Of a stretch of DNA of 64,000 nt, positions 27,795-36,708 are shown piece by piece. The notes beneath the pieces were generated by a model. The model saw only the letters and a program-made list of their open reading frames with translations, ran no database searches and was not told where the DNA came from. How positions within the stretch are numbered: position 1 is the first letter of the stretch; each line of letters starts with the position of its first letter. A program made the position numbers and the translations under genes. Location: contig NZ_JMLS01000024.1 of NCBI RefSeq assembly GCF_000686845.1, positions 1 through 64,000 of the forward strand, written 5' to 3'. This DNA is from Paenibacillus sp. UNC451MF. GTDB taxonomy: Bacteria > Bacillota > Bacilli > Paenibacillales > NBRC-103111.

Positions 27795-27827
27795 GGACAA
27801 GGGCATCCTTGGCAGGAGCCCTTATCC
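27795..27827 (-). promoter_or_regulatory. Hairpin between the 1831-aa and 2549-aa genes
   Basis: AAGGGC (27799-27804) pairs with GCCCTT (27818-27823). An inner TCCT/AGGA stem closes a TGGC tetraloop, and GGA/TCC extends outside. There is no clear T-run, so an RNA-processing or stabilising role is as likely as termination. Confidence 0.5.
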
Positions 27828-27849
27828 CAACTATCCTGTCTTAGCCAAT

Positions 27850-30800
27850 CTACTCTTTTTTGCCGATAAAGAAGGTCGAATACTCACGTTCCCGTTCCTG
27901 GTTTCTTACGATAATCGTATACCAGCCCGCTTCAGGGAAAGTGACCTTAAACTTGCCGTTCACCAAATCGCTGTACGAGATTTTGCTGGCAATGTATTTC
28001 ATTTGCCCTTCTCTGTACAGACCCGGCTGATACATCAGATCGTAAGTACCCCATTCGTTGATCTGCTGCTGTCCGTTGACATCCATGATGTTATATTTCG
28101 AGATGCTGAAGGTGAGTGTATTTTTGTCAAACAAGGCGGATTCGCCACTGGAAGCGGATATGAGTACATCATCAGCGAAGATGAGCATGCCTTCGTTGGA
28201 AACTACAGTAACGTCCTGGTAGGCTGCCGAGGTATTACCTACCTGATCAATAGCGGTATAAGTTACCCGCTGCCGTCCAAGCTTGGATAGATCCAACCCA
28301 CTGATCGAAACGCTGATTGTATCTGCAGCGGACACATTGTCGCTAACGGTGTATCCTCCCAAATCTTTGCTGAATTCAAAGCCCTGCTGGTTTTGCGTAA
28401 TGCCGACCGAGGACAAGTTCAGCTTGATATCCGGCGGCGTGTTATCCAATCCTTGGATGGTAACAGGCACTTTCCTCGTATTCCCCAGAAGATCGGTTAA
28501 AGCGATGAGAGTTGAGCCATCCGCAGAATAAATCCGTGAATAAGTAAATGAGCCGTCCGAACCGCTGATTTGATTCGTATACTGACCGTTCTCACGAATA
28601 GGAGTCGTTCCAGCAAAGACCTTATTAGGATCTTTAGCTTTTCCGGCGAGCGACACTTTCATCTTGCCCTGTGCATATCGCTGTCCGTTAATCGTTACAA
28701 TCTTGTTGTCCGGCAAAGCGTTGCCAGCAGCATCTACGAAGGTGTAAGTTACCGAATCAGCTACTGGTGGTGTGGAAAGGACGTTTTCTACCGTTTCCTT
28801 AACAACCGTCGTGTTGCCGTATTGATCGGAAACCATAAACGAAGCCGTGCCGTTTTCCAGCAGCATCACGGTATTTTTTCCATCTGGCACGATGAAATCT
28901 TTGTCATTTTCTTTTTCTTTAACCACGGTTAAATTGACTCCGTTGGAGTGCAGCACGTTACCCGCGTTATCCGTGATTGTTCCGAACGTTTTGCTGCCGT
29001 TCTCGCCGTAAGCATAAGAACGAACGATCTTCACCTTTGGCGCGCTTTTATCGATATTATCCACTTTTGCTATGGCTTCGCCTTCATTCCCCGCTTCGTC
29101 CTTAAACTTAAACGTGAATTCGCCGTTCTCTGTAAAAGTATGAGTCGAGCGACGCTCTGGATCGGTAACGGTAACCGGTTCGGATAAGCCGGTCAGTTGG
29201 ACGGTTACATTCCCGTTCGTTTTTCTTGTGGTCAAATATTCAATGGTTCCCACTGGTGGAGTGGTGTCTACATTTTTGACTACGGCATACAGCGTCGCTT
29301 TTCTTGCTGCATCGGCGTTATCCGTCAGGTCAAAGGAATATAGTCCGTTTTGACTGACATGAAACGTGTTGCCGGTACGTACTGGCGTCGAAGGATTGAC
29401 AGTCGAAGGCACGACTTTGATGCCAAGCGGAGCTGCGATATCTAGGTCTACACCTACAGTTGCATTGACAGGCCTGTCGGTGCTTAATGTAGCCAATGCA
29501 TAGACCGGCATACTTTTGGAAACGCTGCTGGCATCCAAACTTTTCGGCTCACCGACCACTCCGGCAGGCGTTCTGTATTTCACCTGAATGTGCAAATCAT
29601 TTGTGTTGTTCGTAGGTACCTTAAGCGCCACAAAGTTCGTATAAGGGCGCCATCTTAACCAGCTAGCCCCATTATCAGGAGATACAGAGAAATCATAGCC
29701 GCCTTTATCTACTGACTCGGCTGCAAGTCCGAGCTGCACAATAGCGGTATAGCCATCCTCCGCGTCACCGTACAAATAAATCAAATCCGATGTCACTTCT
29801 TCCGGAGGTTTCTCAGCATCTTCAGACTTGGATAAGGCGAATACGCCAGTTGTTTTGGCGATCACGCTATTCTGAGCTGCATCCATAGCCCATACGTACA
29901 GTCGGAAGCTTTTTTGTTCACCGGGTTGAAGCACGTCATTTTTAATTTCGACTTGCCCATTAGTCGGCAAATCTATCCAGCCTGGTGAAGCTTCGTTCGG
30001 CGCAGGCAGTTGTTCGTCGACCCACTGATATTTCTTCTGCTGCATCTCCGCTTCTTTAATACCCGCCTTCTCTGCGGTAACGGTTACCGATTGGGAAGTC
30101 TGTGGATAGTTAACTCCGCTTTTGCTGAAGGTGACTACCGGAGGCTCGTTATCGAAATAGTAAAGCTTGGAGAAGAAATACTTTTTCTCAAATCCTCCGT
30201 CATCTACCTTAATAAAAATGTGAACATACTGTTCGCCGTTTCTCGCCACATCAGCAGGCACGGTATACACACGCTCTCCATTACTTCCACTTGTAAAGGA
30301 TGGAAATGGTTTGAAGGAAGCTTCCTCGGGACGTACCTGATTGCCACTAATCGAATAGCCCGCATACGTCACATAAACCAGATTGTTCACAGACATCAAG
30401 GCTTTCCCCTGATACGTGGATTGCGTTACTGTGCTGGAGTAAGTCGATTGAGTGACCGTTCTCGAATAAGTCGACTGGGTTACAGTCCCCGAATACGTCG
30501 TGGATGTCACTGTTGATAGCGACGACAAACTGGCAAGTCCAGTGAGCTTAAATTGGACGTCATGGCTTTTGACATACCCCGGATTGGCTTCCGGTGAGAA
30601 GCTGCCGCTGATCTGATCGGATGAATTCACCGTCACCTTCTCACTGTCAACGATCCGTTCATTGCCTGCTTTATCAGCCGTTTTGACTTTCAGGACATAA
30701 ACTCCGTCTTCAACAACCTCATTTTGAGTCGTTACCGTCGCACTGTTTCCTGTCATCGGCATCCAAGCTGCGTCTTGTGCCGCGCTTGTTTCTTTCACCC

Positions 30801-33345
30801 ATTGATAGAAGCTGCTGCTTACACCGCTATGCTCGTCAGTAATCTTCAGCTTCATTTGGACCGCTGCCGTGTTATCTCCGATTTTTTCTTCGAAAGTGAC
30901 GGTCGGCGCTTTGTTATCCACCTTGATGGTGCCGATGCTATGGATCCAGTTGGAATCGTCTGTCATAAAGTCGTCTAACGGCCATATTTCGATATCACCG
31001 TAGTCGCCCACTTTTTTCAGGACTTCATTATCTGCATATATTTTTTTATCCGCATCGGAACCCGGAGCCTTATCTAACCATTCTTGGTATTGATCGTGAT
31101 GGTCCTGACTGAAGTTCTGCTGCTTCTTGTATTGCATCAGTTCCCTCGCCGAGTCCCAAGTCATATCGGCTGTCCAGGTGTGCAAATACCATTCACCGCT
31201 TTTATCTTCTGCTAGCGCCTCGGAAGGCAAAGCGATCAGATTCGTTTTGTTATTGGCAGCGCTGAGCTTAATGTTTTTAAATGCCTCATCTGGGTACAAA
31301 TCTTCACTCGGCTGCTTGCCCTTTAGTGAGTATCTTTTAAGTGCTGCAAAATGATCTGCTTCTTTTCCAGCAAAAGGATCATTCGGACTTTGGCTCCACA
31401 TGTAGTAGACAAGCCCTACGGCTGGCGCAGACGCTCCCGTCATATTGGACGGCCGGTAAATTCCTCTGCTCGGTCTTACCTCACCAGGCCTCGTCGGATC
31501 AAGTGAAGGTACTATCAATGAAGGATCGTTGGCATCTATTGTTACTTTCCCGCTCTTTTGATAGGTTTGATCCGAGGCCCCTCCCGTCTCATAACGGTAG
31601 CTGACCTCCGGCTTCGTATTGTCTATCCATAATTGTGCCCAGTCAATCTTCGAATTGACGTTGGAGGCGTCTTCACCATCCTCCGGATCTGTGAAAATAC
31701 CATCATAATTGGCGGGCTGGATCAGCATATTGCCAGCATAATCCTGCAGCACGTTGGTGTCTTTATTCCGGTTGGTTACAGGGTCGATGATGTTATCCTC
31801 ATGAGTCAAGGCAATGACTTTCAAAAGCGGTGCCTCAATGTCTACTCCGTCCGGGATTTTCAGATGAAAGGTCCACTTATCCGTACCATCACCCGATACA
31901 TATTGGGCTTTCATACCATTACTCAGTAATAGGTACGTTTTGGTCTTATCCCATCCTGTTTTCACGACAGCTTCTTCCGTCAGCTGCACGGTAAAATCAA
32001 AGGAGTCGTTCCTGTTCAAGGTGACCCCGGTTAATATTTCCGGCTGAATGCCGTTGCCTACCTTCGTATATTTAGGAGGTACCGCATCTACGATGACCCG
32101 GAGTCCTCCTTCTTCAAAGTTGAAGGGATTCACGGTTTTACCGACCAAATAATTATCGCCTGCGCTGCTTGTACTGCCTGCCTTATTAAAAGCTGAAAAA
32201 TCTTGCACTATATTGCCTGCTGCATCAGCAAGAACAGCTCCCCTGAGCTTTTGTTCCAAGGATGAATCGATATCGTAAGTATCATCGTTCGCGTTCTTCT
32301 CCTCATCATTCCTTTCCATTTTCGGTATAAGAGGAATATTCCCGCTATGATGATATTTAGAAGCCGTATATTTGTACTCAATGCTTTTATTAAGCGGAAC
32401 TTTATCAAGACTTTGAGCAAAATCTGATGCTGTATAGTTTGTATTTTTTAAATACTGCTGTTCACCGGCAGCTGGCAGCCCTGTACCAGCAGGGTTTACA
32501 AACAGTGGATGCTTGAGAAAAGGATCGCTGTATGCCGAACTCACAGATGTCGGCCTCACCGGTTCGCTGAAGTTATAAGCGAGACTAAAAAACTCATCTT
32601 TCTTTGCATATAGCTCTCTTTGGATCGGTTGGATTTTTTCATTATTTCTCCAAGCTCCGTTCCCTTTAAATGTGTAGTCGGTCAAACTCGGGCGCGACTC
32701 ATCTTTAAACTTTATGTATAATCCTCTTGGACCCGATGGAGCATCCGTATCATCCCTAACGCCTTCCACATTAATCTTAATCTTTGAATTCTGATTTATC
32801 GAAATATCACCTGTGCTCCTTGGACCAACACCGCCATCCCATGCCGTTTCGTCAAGCAGATCATGACCATCGACATTCACTATGACTCTTGTTCCTTGGA
32901 AGCATTTAAAGGCACCGAATAGGCCACACCCGCTCCCTTGCTCGACCCAATCCAGTGCGGACCAGCCGATGGCAACCTTAGCTTGACCGCTTTGGGCAAG
33001 ATCTTTTAATGCAGGATTTTGTGCAACATTGACTTCCAGATCCATGGTGTCGCCTGAATAAACGAATAGATCACCGCCAACAAAATCTTGTTGTCCCCCT
33101 ATACCGCTTCGAATATAGCCGGGGGTGGAACCCTGAAAATTCCCTAATGCATTCTCTGCTGCAAAGGTACAATTACCGATTCTAACTTGGATCGAACCGA
33201 ATCGAACCTCCTGGTCTCCAGTTATACCGCATGAAGCACTTGCCGCCTCCACCCTCGGAACATCCCAGGGAGAAAACAGCGATAACAGCATGCTCAGACA
33301 TAGAATAATTGAGCACCATTTTCTTGCCGTCTTGCTGTTAAGCAT
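27850..33345 (-). CDS. Giant secreted Ig-like-repeat protein (1831 aa), no wall anchor
   Basis: ATG 33345 follows GAGGAGG. The signal peptide ends VEAASA. A Cys-containing N-terminal domain (about 36-220) is followed by many Ig/PKD-like segments with recurring TVTFEEKIGDNTAAVQMKL-type and DNTPPDIKL-type strands, the pattern of bacterial Ig-like adhesin stalks. Residues about 945-975 hold a 9-residue tandem repeat (TYSxTVTQS). The C-terminus ends in a beta domain (YTIIVRNQERE...FFIGKKE) with no SLH motif, LPXTG or transmembrane segment. It is the first gene of the giant-protein operon, directly behind a SARP-type promoter. It may be held by its SLH-bearing neighbours. Function unknown. Confidence 0.88.
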   Translation of the reverse strand: MLNSKTARKWCSIILCLSMLLSLFSPWDVPRVEAASASCGITGDQEVRFGSIQVRIGNCTFAAENALGNFQGSTPGYIRSGIGGQQDFVGGDLFVYSGDTMDLEVNVAQNPALKDLAQSGQAKVAIGWSALDWVEQGSGCGLFGAFKCFQGTRVIVNVDGHDLLDETAWDGGVGPRSTGDISINQNSKIKINVEGVRDDTDAPSGPRGLYIKFKDESRPSLTDYTFKGNGAWRNNEKIQPIQRELYAKKDEFFSLAYNFSEPVRPTSVSSAYSDPFLKHPLFVNPAGTGLPAAGEQQYLKNTNYTASDFAQSLDKVPLNKSIEYKYTASKYHHSGNIPLIPKMERNDEEKNANDDTYDIDSSLEQKLRGAVLADAAGNIVQDFSAFNKAGSTSSAGDNYLVGKTVNPFNFEEGGLRVIVDAVPPKYTKVGNGIQPEILTGVTLNRNDSFDFTVQLTEEAVVKTGWDKTKTYLLLSNGMKAQYVSGDGTDKWTFHLKIPDGVDIEAPLLKVIALTHEDNIIDPVTNRNKDTNVLQDYAGNMLIQPANYDGIFTDPEDGEDASNVNSKIDWAQLWIDNTKPEVSYRYETGGASDQTYQKSGKVTIDANDPSLIVPSLDPTRPGEVRPSRGIYRPSNMTGASAPAVGLVYYMWSQSPNDPFAGKEADHFAALKRYSLKGKQPSEDLYPDEAFKNIKLSAANNKTNLIALPSEALAEDKSGEWYLHTWTADMTWDSARELMQYKKQQNFSQDHHDQYQEWLDKAPGSDADKKIYADNEVLKKVGDYGDIEIWPLDDFMTDDSNWIHSIGTIKVDNKAPTVTFEEKIGDNTAAVQMKLKITDEHSGVSSSFYQWVKETSAAQDAAWMPMTGNSATVTTQNEVVEDGVYVLKVKTADKAGNERIVDSEKVTVNSSDQISGSFSPEANPGYVKSHDVQFKLTGLASLSSLSTVTSTTYSGTVTQSTYSRTVTQSTYSSTVTQSTYQGKALMSVNNLVYVTYAGYSISGNQVRPEEASFKPFPSFTSGSNGERVYTVPADVARNGEQYVHIFIKVDDGGFEKKYFFSKLYYFDNEPPVVTFSKSGVNYPQTSQSVTVTAEKAGIKEAEMQQKKYQWVDEQLPAPNEASPGWIDLPTNGQVEIKNDVLQPGEQKSFRLYVWAMDAAQNSVIAKTTGVFALSKSEDAEKPPEEVTSDLIYLYGDAEDGYTAIVQLGLAAESVDKGGYDFSVSPDNGASWLRWRPYTNFVALKVPTNNTNDLHIQVKYRTPAGVVGEPKSLDASSVSKSMPVYALATLSTDRPVNATVGVDLDIAAPLGIKVVPSTVNPSTPVRTGNTFHVSQNGLYSFDLTDNADAARKATLYAVVKNVDTTPPVGTIEYLTTRKTNGNVTVQLTGLSEPVTVTDPERRSTHTFTENGEFTFKFKDEAGNEGEAIAKVDNIDKSAPKVKIVRSYAYGENGSKTFGTITDNAGNVLHSNGVNLTVVKEKENDKDFIVPDGKNTVMLLENGTASFMVSDQYGNTTVVKETVENVLSTPPVADSVTYTFVDAAGNALPDNKIVTINGQRYAQGKMKVSLAGKAKDPNKVFAGTTPIRENGQYTNQISGSDGSFTYSRIYSADGSTLIALTDLLGNTRKVPVTIQGLDNTPPDIKLNLSSVGITQNQQGFEFSKDLGGYTVSDNVSAADTISVSISGLDLSKLGRQRVTYTAIDQVGNTSAAYQDVTVVSNEGMLIFADDVLISASSGESALFDKNTLTFSISKYNIMDVNGQQQINEWGTYDLMYQPGLYREGQMKYIASKISYSDLVNGKFKVTFPEAGWYTIIVRNQEREREYSTFFIGKKE
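30412..30492. repeat. 27-bp tandem repeat, three full units plus a partial fourth
   Basis: Units 30412-30438, 30439-30465 and 30466-30492, with a diverged fourth starting at 30493, encode TYSxTVTQS in the 1831-aa protein. Third-position differences between units show it is not a very recent duplication. The Thr/Ser-rich stretch looks like a flexible linker. Confidence 0.75.
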
Positions 33346-33472
33346 TCAAAATAGACCTCCTCAAAAAATACTTTAGTTATTAAACTAAATAATTCTTCTG
33401 AATCTATATGCTTATATTTCTAAAAAACATCCCTTTTTAGAGTAAACCGGGACCAATCTAGCACATTTTTAC

Positions 33473-33506
33473 ATCATACGACATCGAACCTTAAAGAAAC
33501 CTTAAA
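33473..33506 (-). promoter_or_regulatory. SARP-type promoter of the giant surface-protein operon
   Basis: TTTAAGGTT occurs twice on the minus strand (33498-33506 and 33487-33495), exactly 11 bp apart. Eight bases after the second copy comes TATGAT (33473-33478). The position 17 bp upstream of the -10 reads GGTTTC, so a sigma-A -35 box is missing and replaced by the repeats. This spacing is the known architecture of SARP-activated promoters, and a SARP-domain regulator is encoded 3.4 kb upstream. The leader to ATG 33345 would be about 120 bases. Confidence 0.7.
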
Positions 33507-33577
33507 AACATAGGTCTTTCGACACAGAAATAAGCGTTTTTCACAACAAACCTGCATAATAAGACTTATGTTCAAAC

Positions 33578-33623
33578 AAAAAGCGACAACCCCTTGATTT
33601 TCATCAAAAGGTTGTCGCTTTTT
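33578..33623. terminator. Terminator after the hybrid kinase
   Basis: AAAAAGCGACAACC (33578-33591) pairs perfectly with GGTTGTCGCTTTTT (33610-33623), with a smaller inner stem. Its end lies four bases from the kinase stop. It separates the regulatory pair from the promoter of the giant genes. Confidence 0.9.
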
Positions 33624-33626
33624 CCG

Positions 33627-36600
33627 TCACACTATTCTAGACTGTTTCGCAGGAAGGCTCGCCCCAACCGGAATCAGTACTGTAACCTTGGTTCCTTTGC
33701 CGGGAGAGCTATCCATTCTAAGGTCCGAATTATATTCATATTTAAGACGTTTCATAATATTTTTCAAACCAACTCCCTGCGAAGCATCAGGGGTCTGATC
33801 CAAAAGCTGCTTGAGCCTCTCAGCCTCTATGCCGACCCCATCGTCTTCGATTTGAAAGCAATAATGTCCATTCGTTCTGCTCGCTGTTATTTTAACTGTT
33901 CCTCCATCCGTTCTGCCTCCTATCCCGTGACGAATGGCATTTTCAACGAGCGGCTGGATGAGCAGAGGGGGGATGCTGACACCGTACATCTCTTCCGCTA
34001 TGTCATATTCAATCCATAGTCGATCTTTAAATCTCGTGCGCTCAATCTCCACATAGGATCGGATCAAGTTCAGCTCTTGACCGAAGGAGGTCCGTTTCTG
34101 AACATTGCTGAACCGAAAGCTTCCGCGCAAATAATCGGCCAAATCTGTGGTTAACTTTCGCGACTTTTCCTCGTCCGTGTAGCTCAATGCTATGATAGTG
34201 TTGAGTACGTTGTACAAGAAATGAGGCTTGATCTGAGACTGGAGAAACGCTACCTCCAACTCGATCGCCTTTTCAAGCGAATCCTTCATTAACAGCAAGC
34301 CCTTAATTCTCGCCTTAAGCTCCATCGTATCAAACGGCTTCGATAAAAAGTCGTTTGCCCCTGCTTCAAAAGCAGCAACCTTATCCTGTGGCTGTGTCGC
34401 CGTCGTCACCATCAATACGGGCATTTCAAGCAGCGTATACTTTTTGCGAATCGTTTGGCATACCTCGTACCCCGACATTCCAGGCATCATCAGATCCAGA
34501 ATAACCAGATCGACCGCATTCGGTTTATGGATTTGTTCTATCGCTTCCATCCCGTTTTTGACGGCGATGACATTGCAGCCCAGAGGCTTAAGCGCATCGA
34601 TCAAAATTTTCAGATTCGAGAACTGATCGTCAACGATGAGGATCGTGTGTTTTCCCCTACTTTCCATATAGTATGGAGTAGGGAAGGAATAGGCCTGCTC
34701 GTTCCCTATTCGGTCATACGCGGTTCTGTCTTTCTTCGCTCTATCATCGTTTCCAGCGGATGGCAGACTGAATGTAAACACCGTGCCTTCGCCTTTTACA
34801 GAGTAAACTGTAATTTTGCCTTGCTGCAGCTCGATAAGCTGCTTAACGATGGATAATCCTAAGCCGAAGCTCTGGCTGCCTGAGGATTCAAACGATTTAA
34901 ACGGTTCAAAGATGAATGAGATAGCATGCGGATCGATCCCGGCCCCCGTATCCTTAACGGAAATCTCGATTTTCCCGTCCCGCTCCTCTGCCGATACTTC
35001 AATACTTCCGCTCTCCGTATGCTTAACGGCATTATCCAGTAAATTATTTAAAATTTGCCGAAAACGGTTCTCATCCGCCAAAACATTCGGTAAATATTCC
35101 GGAACGTTATTGATTAAACTCACATTTTTCCCTGCCGTCAAAAAAGAGAATATCCGTAGAACAATGTCCACCGTTGTTCGCACATCGACCGGTACGGGCC
35201 GTACGGTAAGATCTCCCTGCTTGAGCCTCGACAGATCCAATATGTCGTAAACGAGCTGTGACAGCTTCTTACTGATGCTGTGCACCAGCTCCAGCTTCTC
35301 TTGCTGCTCCACCGGCAGCGGCTCCCGCACATCATCGATCATCGATTCGGAAATCATGATAATACTTTGCAAAGGCATCTTAAATTCATGTGATGTTTTC
35401 GAAAGGAAATCATCCTTCAATTTATCCGCTTTGAGCAATTGCTGGGAAAGCTGCTCATTCTTCTTGAAAGCGTTAGAGAACCGTAGCGACATTAGCAAGG
35501 CGAGCATCAACAGTACGAGGAATACCTCGAATGGGAAAGTCATATAAAGCGGCACGTTCGTATACACGTTAAAGCTTTGGATCATGGAATGATAGTTTAA
35601 GGCGATAGCAGCTACTACCAAATACATGCTGCCTTCCACCCGGTGAAATGCAGCCAGCAAGTACACATACGTCGCATATAAAAAGGGAGCCGTCGCATAA
35701 AAAGTCGTAAGCAGCATAAGAATCCTGCTATTAGTAATATCAACAAGTCCGAAAATCATCAAGGCTACCCCGAAACCGATACCCGCATACACAAGCCACT
35801 TCGAGCAAAAAGGACGAAAAGCCGTGTAGACATAAAAGAGAAGCGCAATGCAAGCTGCGTATACAGAAATCGTCTGCATGCGGATGTACACATTGTACGA
35901 CACGAAGTCGAATAAGACGAACAGCAGTCTCTCACCCCGCGTCGATAAATACACCGTAGTAAATATGCACAAAAGACCAAATGCAGCAAGGGAATAGTCG
36001 CTTTTCCGCTGGATATACATGCCGATAAAATACACGCCGATGATAAAAAAACAGCAGATCGAGATTAAGTCGTGAGCAATTGCAGTATCGCGCAGGCTGG
36101 AAATCTGGTCCGAATAACCAAAATAAATAGAGTTGGCAATACCGCTGCTGGCTGCATAATCGTAGTTGGCCACTTGGACGATAATTTCGTTCCAGCCCGG
36201 CTTTAATGAAAAATAACTAACATACGGTTTGTTGCTTCCGGTGTATGACGTTTTATCCGGCAGAATTCCTGCAGAGCCTACTATCTCACCATTGACTATG
36301 ATACGGTTGGACATTTGGATGGATAATGTTTTTAAGCCGTAAGTTCGACTGACGTCATCTATTTGGATTTGCAGCCGATATGTTGCGGTTCCGAAAGCAT
36401 CCATACGATCTGTCCATGACCCAGGTACCGTAATCAGATCGGATGAAGGTGCTGAGCCGTTGTTTTGCTGCATAACTTCATGTCCAAGCAGCTGCCCAGG
36501 ATAAAATTCCCACTCTCCATCGAGTGGAACAGCTCCTTTCTCGACAAAGAGCCAGCCCCTCAGATCCATGCGGCCGCCTGATGCGACTGGAGTATTTTTA

Positions 36601-36689
36601 ATGTTAGCCATGAACAATTGGTATAAAAATCCGTAGCTAACAGCCAATATGATAAGGGTTACGGCCGCTGCCGCCAGTTTTTTTCTCAT
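33627..36689 (-). CDS. Hybrid sensor kinase with two transmitter modules (7TMR-DISM type)
   Basis: A 1020-aa membrane protein; ATG follows GAGGAG. Order: one TM anchor (7-27), an extracellular jelly-roll domain (about 40-190, GEWEFYPGQLL...VPGSWTD, 7TMR-DISM/galactose-binding-like), seven TM helices (about 200-410), and a HisKA domain with His434 in KTSHEFKMPLQS. Then an HATPase (NLLDNAVKHTESG; DTGAGIDPHAISFIFEPF; GLGLSIVKQL) and a receiver with Asp732 in LVILDLMMPGMSG. Last is a second, LytS-type kinase with His823 in QSQIKPHFLYNVLNTI and its own ATPase (PLVENAIRHGIGG; DDGVGIEAERL). Two phosphorylatable His residues and an internal receiver permit branched relay. It is 19 bases downstream of the response regulator. 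Confidence 0.93.
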   Translation of the reverse strand: MRKKLAAAAVTLIILAVSYGFLYQLFMANIKNTPVASGGRMDLRGWLFVEKGAVPLDGEWEFYPGQLLGHEVMQQNNGSAPSSDLITVPGSWTDRMDAFGTATYRLQIQIDDVSRTYGLKTLSIQMSNRIIVNGEIVGSAGILPDKTSYTGSNKPYVSYFSLKPGWNEIIVQVANYDYAASSGIANSIYFGYSDQISSLRDTAIAHDLISICCFFIIGVYFIGMYIQRKSDYSLAAFGLLCIFTTVYLSTRGERLLFVLFDFVSYNVYIRMQTISVYAACIALLFYVYTAFRPFCSKWLVYAGIGFGVALMIFGLVDITNSRILMLLTTFYATAPFLYATYVYLLAAFHRVEGSMYLVVAAIALNYHSMIQSFNVYTNVPLYMTFPFEVFLVLLMLALLMSLRFSNAFKKNEQLSQQLLKADKLKDDFLSKTSHEFKMPLQSIIMISESMIDDVREPLPVEQQEKLELVHSISKKLSQLVYDILDLSRLKQGDLTVRPVPVDVRTTVDIVLRIFSFLTAGKNVSLINNVPEYLPNVLADENRFRQILNNLLDNAVKHTESGSIEVSAEERDGKIEISVKDTGAGIDPHAISFIFEPFKSFESSGSQSFGLGLSIVKQLIELQQGKITVYSVKGEGTVFTFSLPSAGNDDRAKKDRTAYDRIGNEQAYSFPTPYYMESRGKHTILIVDDQFSNLKILIDALKPLGCNVIAVKNGMEAIEQIHKPNAVDLVILDLMMPGMSGYEVCQTIRKKYTLLEMPVLMVTTATQPQDKVAAFEAGANDFLSKPFDTMELKARIKGLLLMKDSLEKAIELEVAFLQSQIKPHFLYNVLNTIIALSYTDEEKSRKLTTDLADYLRGSFRFSNVQKRTSFGQELNLIRSYVEIERTRFKDRLWIEYDIAEEMYGVSIPPLLIQPLVENAIRHGIGGRTDGGTVKITASRTNGHYCFQIEDDGVGIEAERLKQLLDQTPDASQGVGLKNIMKRLKYEYNSDLRMDSSPGKGTKVTVLIPVGASLPAKQSRIV

Positions 36690-36708
36690 GCCGCTCTCCT
36701 CAAATGAA

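Noticed and set aside
30412-30492. Tandem repeats considered as a CRISPR-like array
   Set aside because: Units are directly adjacent with no spacers and are in frame within a protein.
10547-33300. Many long ORFs on the plus strand opposite the giant genes
   Set aside because: They are shadows of the giant minus-strand genes: no ribosome sites, no family resemblance, and composition explained by the Gly/Thr/Asn-rich repeats.
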